Assembly: GCA_025667525.1 (NCBI GenBank)
Contig: CM046877.1
Span: forward strand, 30,329,255-30,393,254
DNA: 64,000 bases
Direction of reading: 5' to 3'
Source of the DNA: Glebionis coronaria
Taxonomy: Eukaryota; Streptophyta; Magnoliopsida; Asterales; Asteraceae
Below the pieces are notes generated by a model, which searched no databases, was not told the DNA's origin, and saw nothing but the letters and a program-made list of their open reading frames with translations. Every line of letters begins with the position of its first letter. Within the stretch, counting starts at the first letter, position 1. A program made the translations under genes and the position numbers. Positions 12,871 to 26,639 of the stretch are shown piece by piece.

Positions 12871-13982
12871 TCACATTGACTTTGCCCGATTGTAATTTTA
12901 AGGTATATCCCTCTTTTCAAGAGTTCCCAGCGATATCAAGTTTCTTTTTAATTCAGGAATATACCTGACATTGTGTAACACAAAACTTGACCCATCTTTC
13001 AGTTGTACCTTTACCTTGCCAATACCCTTGATCTTGCACTCCATGTTGTCTCCTAACAGTACCCTGCCACAATCGCATTCCCAAAAATCAAAAAATACCT
13101 CTAACCTGGGTGACATGTGATATGAACCTCCTGAATCCATGTTCCAATCTTGCTGTCTCTCTGCACTCATCACCATCATCACCTCAGAACCATCATAAAT
13201 CGAACCACTGGAGCTTGGTTGATCATCTTTCATGACGTAACCTTTTGAATTCTTACGATTATTCTTCGGACAGTTTCTTATCAAGTGCTCCTCAGATTGA
13301 CAAATAAATCATTTGATTCTTCCACCTCGAGACTTCGATTTTGACTTTCCGCTTGACTGATTCGGATTCCTACGATCAGTTCTTCCCCTCACGTATAACC
13401 CTTCACCATCATCCCCCTTCGCCTTGGATATTTATTTGATTTCTTTTGAATTTAGTGTGGTCATCACGTCCTCCAAAGTCAAAGCTTCCCGTCCATAAAG
13501 CAAGATATCCACAAAGTGTTCCTATGATGTTGGTAAAGAAGTGAGTAACAATAAAGCAAGATCTTCATCTTCGAATTTTACCTTAATTTTTGCTAAATCA
13601 AGAACGATTTTGTTGAACTCATCTATATGCTCAAAAATCTTTTATCCAATCAACATGTAGAATGTATACAACTTCTTCTTCAGGTACAAATTGTTGGCCA
13701 ATGACTTTGTCATCTACAAAGACTCGAGCTTTAACCAAACCACCGTTGTAGTCGTCTCCCGAGTAACCTCTCTCAAAACCTTGTTACCTAGACACAAAAT
13801 CATGGCATTGTGAGCTTTCTTGTCAAGCTTAGATTTCTCTTCACCTTCCATATTCGCGGGTAAAACCTCCAAAGCTGCTTCACATCCGTTCTGGGTTAGT
13901 AAAGCACGCATCTTGATTCTCCATAACCCGAAATCACCAGTTCCATCGAATTTTTAGATGTCAAACTTGGCTCCCGTCATTC
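12871..13982 (-). pseudogene. Copia gag and protease, degraded
   Basis: Begins at MTGAKFDI (near 13980) with a stop soon after. Copia gag signatures follow: LWRIKMRALLTQNG, KAHNAMILCLGNKVLREV, then LEDVMTTLNSKEIK. The zinc knuckle near 13290 has lost its first Cys to TGA (then FICQSEEHLIRNC). The protease region reads WNMDSGGSYHMSP with the DSG active site, followed by LHNVRYIPELKRNLISLGTLEK, typical of the Tnt1/Tork group. At least four stops and a frameshift near 12905 make it non-functional. Confidence 0.88.
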
Positions 13983-14460
13983 TTTATTCCCTTCATTGAT
14001 TTGCTAAACCTCGTGAAAACCTCACAATCACAAACCGACAAAGCCCCTAAGGTAATTCGCTAAACCTTGTGACCTCATAATCACGAATTACGAAGTCCCT
14101 TGTGTACATGACTACTTAAAGTTAGAGTGGCCCAATATGACTTTCAAGTCCTGTATTACTTTGGCCCAATTTAAACTCTACTGTAACTTTGGCCCAACAA
14201 GAAACCTATAAACTTTTGTAGTATTCTATCCTGGTGACCCACAAAAAAGAAAACACGTAATCTTCTTCTTCTTCTCTTCTCTGTTACTGCTCCAGCCACC
14301 AAAGAAAGAAAACTAGTCACCAAACCTTGATCTTCGAAAAATCGAAAAACCAAGAAACCATTTTTTTATCGATCTGCTGCTACTCCGTCGATGTTCTATA
14401 ACCCGAACACCAACTCCTCCTTCTTGATCGATCCTAGAAAATCAGTTACTCGAAGAACCG

Positions 14461-14473
14461 AGCTTTGATACCA
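14461..14473 (-). other. Primer-binding site of the copia element
   Basis: The minus strand reads TGGTATCAAAGCT two bases after the LTR end, close to the initiator Met tRNA complement. Confidence 0.8.
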
Positions 14474-14475
14474 CT

Positions 14476-14797
14476 TGTAGGGTTTAATACCTACAACCCT
14501 GATTATTAGATATGGAATATTAGACATATGAAGAGCACACACAAGCACAATCGACAGAAAAGTAAAACACACAAGGTAAACCCTAATCGTTCCTCCGATT
14601 AGTTATTGATGAAAGAATGACGTGAATGTTACATTCCCCTCACCTCCTTTTATAGAGATGAGGGGGACCGACTCTTACATAAGTACGGGCCGGGTTGGGC
14701 TAGGACACTACCAACCGACCTTTATTCTTAGCTCTTAGGCTACTCGACTCTTAATCTCTAAACAAGACTTAGGCAAACATAAAGACTAAATATAACA
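14476..14797 (-). repeat. 5' LTR of the copia element
   Basis: 322 bp. In element orientation it starts TGTTATATTTAG and ends AAACCCTACA. A TATA-like CTCTATAAAAGG lies near 14647-14658. No second copy is present, so the boundaries rest on the TG...CA ends and the adjoining primer site. Confidence 0.7.
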
Positions 14798-15091
14798 GAT
14801 TTTGTTTAATGAATGAACAGTCACCGTACAAAGACAAATTCCGAATTAGATGAGCACTTATAGAAAACATCTTGCATTTTCTAAAGAAAACATTAATTAT
14901 CTTAATTGACAATAAGCTTCCATATCAAATATTGTTCAAATTGTAACAACTAATCTGTTAACGAACAATGAGTGTGATATTATGATTTTATATTTATTCT
15001 GATTACTTTGAAAACATTATTATACGTGTTTAATTATTATTAGATTACACATAATTTCTTTTGTTACGAATAAATTGGATGAAATTTGTTG
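14798..15091. repeat. Diverged repeat shared with 24258-24360
   Basis: About 100 bp after 14798 (TTAATGAATGAACAGTCACCGT and on) match 24258-24360 with many changes. No gene is seen. This is the left edge of the duplicated block that carries the small-RNA units. Confidence 0.55.
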
Positions 15092-15156
15092 TTCCCACAT
15101 TCGTCGAAGAAAAATGTTCTGTTTCTTTATATATTATGGTGAAACTCATTCATACG

Positions 15157-15266
15157 AGTTGATACAAGTTTTATGTAACATAATACCTTGGTGCGTCCAC
15201 ATATAAGTATGTATGAGGATGTATGGTTGTATTATGGTTACCTGAAACAAATTGTTAACCTTTTTT
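15157..15266 (+). ncRNA. USE/TATA hairpin RNA unit HP-1
   Basis: Candidate polymerase III gene of an unrecognised family. The USE-like TTCCCACATTC lies at 15092-15102, then a 23-bp gap, TATA box TTTATATA at 15126-15133, and the predicted start A at 15157, 24 bp after the box (AGTTGATAC). The T6 stop is at 15261-15266. The middle can fold through CATAATAC (15179-15186) with GTATTATG (15229-15236). Head GTTGA can pair with GTTAAC before the T run. No protein frame is present. Transcription is inferred. Confidence 0.6.
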
Positions 15267-17261
15267 AACTAATACGTTTTCTTTGTGGCTTTGATATTTC
15301 TAATGAAGTTGTACGTTAGCTTTTGGATTTATATTTTACTCATGTAATAATTAGTAACAACTGTACTAAAATAAAACAAAATCCTAGCGTACAATAAATT
15401 ATTTACGATTAAGCTTAGCATTTATCTCAATTATGTTTTAGTAAAATTGTCATAGCTTAAAAATAAGAAAATGTTCAAACTTGTCTAAAAAGTAAGTTTA
15501 AAATAACATTTCTAAAAATTAAAGTCGATCTCTCCAATCCTCCATGTATCAAACAAAATCGGTGTCTTTAGTTGGAAAAAAACACCTTTGTTTTTCGTAA
15601 ATGTTTAGCAAAGAAAACAAAGATCGTGCTAAAGGTAGTGTATGATAACAAAATTATGTACAAAACAAGAAAAACAGAGATAACGAGAGATGCTAATATG
15701 TCTAAGATAAGTTTTTTCAGAAAAGCTTCAGATCCGTTTTATTAGAAAGGCAGTGTTTTTGTATGAGCTTAACTTTGTGAAACTTGTTGTAAGCGTTCAG
15801 TACCACATCCGAAGGCCGGCTAAAAGGAGGTACCACATGTGCAATGACACAGGGTCTCCTTTTCAACAGGGACACAAAATTTTGATTTAATACATTATTT
15901 GTATCTTTTATATAAGAAGTTTAAAGGCCCACGTAGGTTCTTCCTATGGTTTTTTTATGCTAGCTCATCCACATACAAGAGTTAATAACCATTATCTGAG
16001 TTTAAAAAAGAAACAGTTATGACCCAACTACATATGGAAGAGGTTGTAGTGTTGACGATCACTGTTATGACCCAACTAGACAACACCCATGGTGGAGGTT
16101 GGATGGAGTAAAAACTAAACGGTGTTCGTATTCCCTTCTACGAGGGAATGCTTTGTGACCTGACCCAAGTGACTTGTCAATCATCTATCCAAACTCTAAA
16201 ACTTACCCATATCAACCCATTCCAGAGACTTATGATAACCCATATCAACATGAACTATTGACCCGTTCCACCAGATGGGTCCATTATTGAGTGAGCGATT
16301 TGTGATTGTCGATTGTCCACTCGTGTATTAAGAGGTTGCTTTTCTGAATCTTATTTATGTTTTCAGGGTCACACGGGGTGCAAGTTTTCATCTTATTCTG
16401 TGTGTTTCTATTCTAAAACACATACCTAGACACCCAAAAACATGAAAATTGCACGTCTAGTGAAATGTTTTGATCCCATTTGTTCCAATGCATTGTAAGG
16501 CAACTTTGGATGGTTTTTGGACTTGTTATAAAGTCATTTCTGTCGTTTGGTTCACTGTAGCGAGTCAATTTATCTTCAAAATGTCTACCATTTGGTCATC
16601 TAAGGTATTCATGGGTCAACATTACTTGATTATATTCGAATGGGCATAATGGCATTGATTGTATCTATTTCAGGTCTTTGTTTGCGATTTGTGTAAAAAA
16701 AAATAGCATTTTCATAGAGTTGGAAGCCATTTGGTTTATGTCCGGAATTGCTATGTATACGTTTTATCATGATATGGGCAAATATTAATAATATTACTGA
16801 TACTCTTCCGACTTCACGTGTATATCAAAGTCAACCACTTTTCGCACCCCATTACATTCTCTCAATACCTTCTCGATTGAAGCTGAAATATTTTTTTCAA
16901 TAGCTATATCAAACAAACAAGAGTACGTAATATCGCTATTGTATCATGATAAATCGTGTTAACAAACGTTACCATTAAAACTTGAATTGGTCTCAATTTT
17001 CTCATTGCTTTAAATATAATAAATGAAAAAAAATCTGTAACTTAGAAGATTTTGAAGCAATTCATGCTCACAAAGCGTATTATATCAACAATTCATGCTC
17101 ACTTTTGTTTCACATCTCCAGAATGCTCTTTGTTTGATTACTTGAATTTGTTACAAGTAGATTTACTTAATCTGAAGACATATTTTTTAAACCGGAAAAA
17201 ATAAAAGAAGTGTTAATTTTACTAGTAGGTTTAATAATCTTCCTTAAAATAAGTGTCTTCA
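15267..17261. other. AT-rich intergenic DNA
   Basis: I see no gene, RNA or complete transposon here. Parts look like decayed copies of the duplicated block. Confidence 0.5.
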
Positions 17262-17326
17262 ATCCCACATGGGTCAACGAATAGAAATATGACACCTAAT
17301 ATACCATGATGTTTAATACATGAATA

Positions 17327-17439
17327 AGTTGATGTTAGTGTTGTGTTGCTGGTTGATGGTCTTGCATGATGCTAATTTAAATAGTTTATTATCGTGTATG
17401 TGCGTCACCCAGGAATCAATACAAGTCGTTAATTTTTTT
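17327..17439 (+). ncRNA. USE/TATA hairpin RNA unit HP-2
   Basis: USE ATCCCACATGG at 17262-17272, gap 23 bp, TATA-like CTAATATA at 17296-17303, start A at 17327 (AGTTGATGTTAG), T7 at 17433-17439. A short stem is possible between CATGAT (17365-17370) and ATCGTG (17391-17396). Its middle is close to HP-13 (shared GTTGCTGGTTGATGG and AATAGTTTATTATC), so these two form a subfamily. Confidence 0.62.
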
Positions 17440-17855
17440 AGTATTTATAAAGCCAAAAATTAACATAAGTGATCAAATATTTAACCGGGAGACAAGTGAA
17501 CAACCATAACCGCATTCAAGTGATATGGGAACTGGAAAAACACATCAAGTTACGTTTACATGAACTTTTATAAAATTGATGAATCTCTTGATTTAAAAGC
17601 CAAATAATATCAATTGAACGCGTTTTCTATGTTTTGTGGAAATAAATCTCCTCCTTTTTTTCTATAAATCTAAAAATGTAAAACTAGAAAAAAAAAATTC
17701 TAACTAAACGCACCCTTAAATATTTCTCAATTTCGACTGTTACATATTAAAAAAAAAATTTCTCTAATTTCAAATTTAACCATTTTATCCCTATAAAAAT
17801 TCTGTTTATACAACCATTTCTCACACATATTAAAATAACACTTCTCCATATTAAA
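17440..17855. other. Intergenic DNA before the Harbinger copy
   Basis: Nothing recognisable. Its end may hold the 5' flank of the old transposase gene. Confidence 0.4.
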
Positions 17856-19079
17856 ATGTCTTACGAATTAATTTTTGCTGACTCTTCCAATGACGAGGAT
17901 GAAGTTACAAGCGAGCTTGCGGTATTTACGCAAACTTGTCAAACGGCTTAGGAAGCATGAAACCCTAAAAACCAACGAACCTATATACAGAGAGATTCCA
18001 AGAGTGCGCATAATCGTCTAGTGGCGGCTTATTTTTCTGATGAGCCACAGTATGACGAGGAGATATACCGTACTAGGTTTCAAATTGATCATAAACTATT
18101 CTCACGAATTGTTCGCGAGGTAACCGATAACTATCCATATATTCGAAATTCGGTTGATTATACAGGTCGAGATTATGATATCCCGTTGTTGAAGTGCACT
18201 TACGCTATTCTGAAATGACGTACGAAGCCGTTCCTGATGCTCTTGAAGAATACTTACAAATGGATGCGACAACAGCCCGACAATATCTTCGAAACTTTAG
18301 TAAGACCATCATGGAATTATATGATAGAGAGTTATTGTGAAAGCCGACGTACACCAAATTAGAAAAATTCTATGCTCGTCACGAGGAAAAGTATGTGTTT
18401 CATGGAATGATAGGAAGTATAGAATGTTCATATTGGTTGTGGGAGAATTGTTTAGTTGCATAAAAAGATCAATTTTGTAAAGGTGATCGTGGGTCAACTC
18501 TTTTCATTTTATTGCAAGTGATCGTCTCTCAAGACTTATGGGTTTGGCATGCATTCTTTGGTGTAGCCGGGATGAATAACGACGTAAATATTCTACGACA
18601 ATCCCCTCATTTCAATTATCTTAAATCAGAGAAAGCACCAAATGTGAGATTTATGGTTAACAACGTGTATTATCAGTGGGGATATTATCTCACTGACGGG
18701 AATATAATAAATGGTTGGTTCTTATGAAGTCTATAAAAATTCGATGACGAATCATCAGAAACGGATAATGTATAAACAAAGCACGAAACAACAAGAAAAA
18801 ATGTGGAACGAGCATTCGGTGTATTGAAAAATATATGGAATCTAATTAAACACCCGGCTCGAGGAATGTCAACATCTAGACTATCAATACGTAACGTACA
18901 CATGCATCATATTACACAACATGATAATTCAACACAACTGGGCGGCAATATCACCTACATTTTATCCCAAAGAACAACATGGTGATCAAGATCCCGTAAA
19001 TACACATGAAGAATGGCTGAAAAACGAAATACCTCATCTACCCTTAAAAGCCGATCTAGTAGAATATATTTTGGAATAA
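17856..19079 (+). pseudogene. PIF/Harbinger transposase (HARBI1-like nuclease), dead copy
   Basis: Read across frames, this matches the HARBI1-type transposases common in plants. The N-terminal part is at 18021-18218 (AAYFSDEPQYDEEIYRTRF, then a LKCTYAIL block). A middle part near 18410-18450 reads IGSIECSYWLWENC. Then come VSQDLWVWHAFFGVAGMNND and YYLTDG (18512-18700), and ERAFGVLK near 18805. There are many frameshifts and stops. The first catalytic Asp, usual in G-S-I-D-C, is Glu here (18422-18424). Start ATG and end TAA are approximate. I did not find terminal inverted repeats or a TTA/TWA duplication. Confidence 0.85.
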
Positions 19080-19281
19080 CCTCAATTAATTGTAACAGTT
19101 TTGTTTTATTTGAATTTGTATGTAACCTTTTTATTTAATGTAATCTTTTTATATATTAAATAAGTACAAAAATTTTGAACTTGGTCATCTTGTTGTGAGA
19201 CCGCTGTTGCATGTAGAAGGATTATGTGTCTTTAGAACAACTTATTTCTTAGTAGTTACATTTATGAAAATTACTTTTTGA

Positions 19282-19316
19282 GTCCCACATAGGGAAACAA
19301 TAGAAATTTTGCAAGG
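19282..19316 (+). pseudogene. HP-3, decayed promoter remnant
   Basis: A USE (GTCCCACATAG, 19282-19292) is followed at the right distance by TTAATCCG instead of a TATA box. No conserved head or tail follows. It is a relic of the HP family. Confidence 0.5.
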
Positions 19317-20028
19317 TTAATCCGGTGGTGTCGATGTTAACACATGTGTTGCAAATTGACACTTCGACGTCACGTATACGTCATATCAATAATAAGACTA
19401 ATAAAGGGAACTAACTAACATACAACTCACAGATTAACATAACGTTTAATCATCGTAATGAAAGTAAGAGTAGAAAGCCCCATTACGACGAAATGTAAGA
19501 ATTGTTTTTGTTTGGCGTTACAGAATGTAGTGACTCATTATATAGAATCATTCATTATGTTAAAAGCTTTTATTTTCATTCATTAAGAGCTCTTTGATTT
19601 TTTCCATTACGTCCTAGAATGAAATGACAATTACATGAAAACCTTTTATGAATTACCTACCAAACAAAAAAGAATACACAATTACATTTCGTTGTATCTT
19701 CACAATTGCAATGCATAATTTTACTTTCATTACTTTATTTATTTCATTACGCTGTTCATTCAATTCATTTTCGTAGTTCATTACGTCACACCAAGCATTC
19801 ATCATTTACGATTATGATTTTCTTGAATGTCGAGAGAGTCTCAACTGAAAAATGCTCCTTTCATAAACAAGGTACACACAGTATATTTTACAAGTTTAAA
19901 ACTTACACTCTGTTCCCAAAACGTTCATTATCACTCCAAAATTAATCTTTTATACTACACAATGATCCTTCGCAAAAAATCAGACGTTTATTGAGCAATT
20001 TTTTTTGAAAACACATACTTAGCTTCTA

Positions 20029-20182
20029 GTCCTACATAGGTAAAAGAATAAACTCGTGCTAGATTATATATCTTTTTGGTACTTCAATCATGTAGTTGTA
20101 GTAGATTTTGTGGTGGAGGAAATTTAAATACTTCAACGACCATATCACGTGCGTCTATTTCATTCAAGTTCTCAACTTTTTT
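20029..20182 (+). pseudogene. HP-4, promoter and tail with deleted head
   Basis: USE GTCCTACATAG (20029-20039), gap 23 bp, ATTATATA (20063-20070). The usual head GTTGATATTAG is missing through a deletion. ATCATGTAGTTG and the tail CATTCAAGTTCTCAAC plus T6 (20177-20182) remain. Confidence 0.55.
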
Positions 20183-21292
20183 GTTGCCTTGATGCAAATT
20201 AATTGCAATTGATATTTTTTAGCCTTTATATAATTTTTTTGAACAAGAACCTTAAGTTAGTTAGTACTCAACTTTTTGCAACTTAGATGTTAGGAATGGA
20301 CGATTCTACCAAAACATGTCAATTGTCATGAATTTGTGGTTGTTGTAGTGTGGGTAGAAAGGGAATAGATTGTGAGACGCCGAATAATTAGAAATTCGAA
20401 TCCGGTGTTAAATTCCGGAACATTTTTTCAGGAAACCGGGGTTTTTGTGTTTTGTTTTGAGAGTTCTCGTATTAGATATAGTGAAATCGGTAAGTTTTTA
20501 AATTTAATTTGAGTGTGTGATAAAACTGTGGAGGCTTGGTATTTATAGTGTTAATAAAGTTTTTAATTTTTAAAAGGTTTTTTTTTAATATGCAACAGTA
20601 GTAGTGTATTTTGGACTTTTGTGGCGTATGTTACGTTCATGCAGTTCATGTAGACAATTAGTTTGGGTATTCAACGACCGAGTAACTCGGTTGCAGCAGT
20701 GGCTCGACCGAGTGCGACACTCAATCGACGGAGTTCTCCAAGACATTACACTTTTTGTCTTTTCAATCCAACTTATGATACATTTTCTTTCTTCCTAACT
20801 TCTCATATTGCGTTGAATAAAAATGGATGTCAATAAAAATTGGTTCAACGCACCGGGTTGGTTAGGCATGGCCGGTTTTGACCGTTCATCTCGAGACGGC
20901 TCATCATGACTTGAATTGAGTATGTTAAGGAAATAGTAGTTTTGCATGATTACGTTGATTGAGTATAGATATATACTTTGCAAGTTGTGTATTTGATTTC
21001 ATAATCAGGAAAGGGTTCTTGATCATGGTTCGATAATTAGATGTATTTGATTGGTTTTATGATTTAATCTTGCATGTGGGTATTTGGTTACATTCAGGTT
21101 TCCTACTTAAGGATCTTAAATTGTAGTTAGAGTTTGCCATCACTTGTGTCATAGTGTATTAGTTCAGCTAATCTTTTTGATGAGTTGAATTTGTTACAAG
21201 TAGATTTACTGAATCTTACGTATCTACAAAAGAGCATAAATGACACGTGATTACATCAATAAAGATGCAGTCTCTTGAGCACATCAGTAAAA
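20183..21292. other. AT-rich intergenic DNA
   Basis: Contains no recognisable gene. Short frames at 20604-20983 lack any family signature. Confidence 0.45.
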
Positions 21293-21354
21293 ACACAACA
21301 TCGGTAAAAGTATAGAACTCGTTATTGTTTATATATGTGCATATGAACTAAATG

Positions 21355-21463
21355 TGTTGTCATAAGTATCATGTAGCTACACTTGAGGTTGTGGTTTGAG
21401 AAATATAAATCTTCAAATCAGAAAAACATTTGTCCCTATATCGTACAATTCTCAAGTTTTTTT
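21355..21463 (+). ncRNA. USE/TATA hairpin RNA unit HP-5
   Basis: USE degraded (8 of 11 matches, 21293-21303), gap exactly 24 bp, TTTATATA at 21328-21335. The head GTTGTCATAAG starts about three bases closer to the TATA than usual. Stem GGTTTGA (21393-21399) with TCAAATC (21413-21419). Tail ACAATTCTCAAG and T7 at 21457-21463. The weak USE suggests loss of function. Confidence 0.5.
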
Positions 21464-21847
21464 AATTTATTTAACAACTTTTCTTCAATAAACGAAGATT
21501 GTAATTAATTAGCGTCATAGCCTGTGTAGGTTTATTCTAACTTTCTCATGAAAAAACATCAAATCCTTTCTCAGTGAAATATTATTCTGCCTTTCTAAAT
21601 ATGTAACTCAAATAAAAATCTCACCACGTTATTTTCACATCCCTCATCAAACATGCCACAGTAAACGAAAACCATCATCTAATAGATAGATGACATATGA
21701 TATTTGAATCATCGTAGCAATGTGTGAGAGTTTAGAAACTGAGAGTGTTTGTGTTTATAGTACATCAACTAACATATATTAAAAACACAACCCTTTGTCT
21801 TTTAAAACAGTCCAAGTTGAAACATTTAAATCAGTGCAAGTATCAAG

Positions 21848-23072
<1,225 letters not shown>

Positions 23073-23318
23073 GCTCGTTGTGTTACAAGGACTAATTAAC
23101 ATTAATGTTTTCTTACGGTTAGACTTATTATGTACCTAAAACCTAAACAAAAACAAAATCAATAGTTATACGCTATATGTTTAATCAAAATGAATTTAAG
23201 TGCATGTCTTATGTTTTGCGTGGGCTTATTTTAAGAAAGCTTGTTTCATCTAGTCCCACATTGATGAAAGAATAACATATTTGCTTGTTTATATATCGTA
23301 TTATATGAATTTCATATA

Positions 23319-23424
23319 AGTTGATATGTGTATTATGTTGTTAGCACGTGGGATTTGTTGATGTTTAATGATAAACATCTTAAGATCATCGGTGTTCATA
23401 ATTTGTATAACTTCTCAACTTTTT
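23319..23424 (+). ncRNA. USE/TATA hairpin RNA unit HP-6
   Basis: USE GTCCCACATTG (23253-23263, one base off consensus), gap exactly 24 bp, TTTATATA (23288-23295), start A at 23319 (AGTTGATATG). A perfect 7-bp stem GATGTTT (23360-23366) with AAACATC (23373-23379) fills the middle. Tail CTTCTCAAC plus T5 at 23420-23424. Head GTTGA and tail TCAAC are complementary. One of the best preserved units. Confidence 0.68.
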
Positions 23425-24469
23425 ATTCCTTTTCATCTTTTAAGATGATGGATTGTGTTTATATTTTGATACGTCTTTATTTAGTTCTTATAATATGTTG
23501 TAGAAGCCGTATAAAAAGATAAATCAAAACATATAGAATTCAAACTAGTGATAAATATGACGGCATCAAATGACGTTATATTACATGCAAAGGTTAAAAA
23601 TAGGATTAGTGGATACATTAAATGTGTATTTTTTTTCTTTGTATTTAACTGTCGACATACACATGCACAAAATTATCAATTCTCACTCCCTGTAAAGCCA
23701 TAGGTCCGATCATGTCCGATCCTTTTGAAGCGGCCTATTTACGAGAGGGAAGACCTACGCATTGAGTAGGTAGTTAACGGGCATCATCTTTGAAACTCGG
23801 ATCATTTAAAAGTATACATCAAGTTTTTAGGACCTTAAAATGATTCGTGTCTTACATTTTTTAACTATGTTTTAGAACCATTTTAAAATTTGACTCTTAT
23901 AGAAATATAAATGTCGTAACAATAATCATCATCTTCTTGTACATTTTTTTTCCTTTTTTTTAAATTTTATAACAATCTATTAAAATTCATATTTATTTTT
24001 AAGTCGAAATGTCTTTTTATCTATTTATTTTTTTCATAATTTAACTGCAACATATTTTCAATAAACTTGTGCTCTATAATTTAACACTCATTTTGATATA
24101 TTTTTAGTTTTTCATTTTTTGTGAGTTTAATTTATTTTGATTCAGTTTTGTTTTAGAATTTTAACGTTAATTTGAACACAAAATTGATGAGTAAAAGATA
24201 ACATGTGTTCGCCTAATAAATCATTGTCAAATATCCGTCGTCGCATTGGGTGAGTAACATAGTTTTGTTCAGTGAATGAAGTGTGTCACCGTACAAAGAT
24301 AAATTTTGAATTGAATGGCACTTTAAAAGATCTTCATGCATTTGTTAAAGCAAAAACATATGAATTGAGTAGCAACTATATATTGTGTGATATTGAACAT
24401 AGCATAATATGAAATTTAAGTCATGCGAGTGAGTTTGCTATTAATTTACTCATACTTACTAAAAACCAA
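23425..24469. other. Intergenic DNA left of the Helitron
   Basis: No gene. 24258-24360 repeats 14799-14895. The last 70 bp match 55125-55197, the paralogue that lacks the Helitron. Confidence 0.5.
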
Positions 24470-25580
24470 TCTCTACTACTTATAATGTCTGTATAATTTT
24501 CTCTTCATTTCTAAAATAAGTAAGTTTTCTCAACACTTCCTTAATTATCTATACTACTTCTATACTACTAATCCATAATAAGAAATCCCCTTCAAACACA
24601 TGTATGTCAACGCAGGAATACAACAAACCAGCTGTATGTCACAAATAATTTTACATTTGGAATGTCAACAACACTTATATTTGGCAACTAAATAAAACTA
24701 AATATTACGTTTCATCTTTGAAACCCTAAAAACCTCTACTTTGTAGTTCCTGCAGCCCATACAATCCCCTATATAAACCTAAACCTGTAATCCTTCATCA
24801 TTCATCTTTGCAGCCCTTCATCATTCATCTTTGTAGTTCCTGCAGACAAAAACGCTAACAATGTAAATGCAACCCTTTATCTATTGTAGTAGAGATGTAA
24901 ATGCAGCGTTTTATAATTCTTTTTTCTGTGATGTAAATGCAGCCATATATAACATTGATTTGTGTTTGAATGCAGCGTTTCCCACAAACTCCTGCTGCCA
25001 ACAATGATTTGGAGGTTAGAATTCTTTTTTCTGAAATTCAATAGACCTACTTTTGGTATTATTTATCATATAAAGACAACTATTTTAGTAAAAACTAACC
25101 TAAAGGCTGACATATTAAGTACTTTTAATTTGTATATGTAATTTCTTGTGGTACAGCTTTCCAAGTTAATTAGTCCAAATCCTTTTCATTTACATATATA
25201 ACATTTTCAAACATATTTTGACATTTCCTGAACACATTTTGTTATAAAAATTTCAAAGTTGATAAATACAAATCTTCTACATATATAACACTTTTTATTT
25301 TATACATATTTTGACTTTTATTTGAAGTATATATCATTTACATATATAATTACTTCAAATCTTCTATCCTTTTTATAAATTCTTGACAAATTGACTTTTT
25401 TTAAAAGTATGCATATCATTTACATATATAATTCTTTGAAATCTTCATCATTTTTAAACATTATTTAAAACTTATTCATCCTGGCAAGTCCTACACCTTC
25501 CTATTTAGTTGTTATTATTATAAATATATAAAACATACGTATCGACAACAAAAAACACATACTAAAGGCAAAACCTATAC

Positions 25581-25847
25581 ATGAATACAGATATAGAGGT
25601 TATGGAAAACACCTCAAACCAAGATGATCCAAATGCTCATCATGTTGTTCTTGAAGAAACTGTTGCCAATACTCATTGGCAGACGAGGTTTACGTTATCA
25701 TTTAGTTTATGATATTCTTTCAAATATACGTTTTTAACATCTGTATAATATGCGTTGTACTATTTTATATAGGATGACGACATCTTTAGCGCTTTTGGTC
25801 CTATTGAAACCATTTTCAACCCGGCCGATGTGGATAATACTCCTGAG
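25581..25847 (+). pseudogene. Captured exon-like fragments in the Helitron
   Basis: An open stretch starting MNTDIEVMENTSNQDDP runs to a GT near 25688. After an AG at 25771, a second stretch reads DDDIFSAFGPIETIFNPADV before GTAATC at 25848. The simple splice does not keep the second frame, so the gene is broken or the sites differ. The family is not recognised. Confidence 0.3.
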
Positions 25848-26639
25848 GTAATCTCGAAACACGATTTACTTGTATGCATTTCTACTCTAATGAGCACACT
25901 TATCATACTGCCAATTAACACTAATCATATTGCCAATTAAGTATGTATTGTTAACTACTATGCTAATGATAAAGGAAAATAATTTTTCTATAACATTTCA
26001 AATACTCATTGAATAAAAAATTATTACTCAACCAAAGTGCCTAACACCTAAATTAATACTTTAGCATACATTTTTTTAGCATTTACATGTATAAATCTTA
26101 ACTTTCTTATACAGTTAAATCTTAACTTTCATACATTTTTTAACTTACATGTATAAATCTTAACTTTCTTATATACATTTTTTTGGCATTTACATGTGTA
26201 AATCGTAAGTTTAGATCAAACAAAACCAGCATATGGAAACTTAAAATCAACTTATGAACACTTATTTATATAACAAAACTAGCATATCAAAAGTTAAGAT
26301 TAAACAATCAAAAGAGATCATGTGCAATACCTGAATAATATGGAAGCCTCGTGAGTACCTCTTGGACCAGTAACGGGAGCCTGAATCTATCTTTAACTAT
26401 TCTTCCTTCGACGCAGCATCACACCCATTATTTTTTTGGAAACCTTGATTTGACGTGTTCAATCCACTTTCAAAAGATTGAAATTCTGCCAAATACATCG
26501 CCACAAAAAAGTTATCAGGTTTTGTTATCAGGTTCTCAGCTTTGGTACGTTGAAATCGAATATAAAGGTAATCACAGAAAGTGCTCAGCTTTGGTATGTT
26601 GAAATCGAATATAAAGGTAATTACAGAAAGTTATCAGGT

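Larger units (their letters stand above)
12866..14797 (-). mobile_element. Ty1/copia retrotransposon fragment, Tnt1/Tork-like
   Basis: The right-hand part of a minus-strand copia element: 5' LTR 14476-14797, primer-binding site 14461-14473, leader about 13985-14460, then gag and protease up to about 12871. The gypsy LTR at 12865 cuts it there. The rest, if it survives, is left of the window. This is the oldest layer of the nest. Confidence 0.85.
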
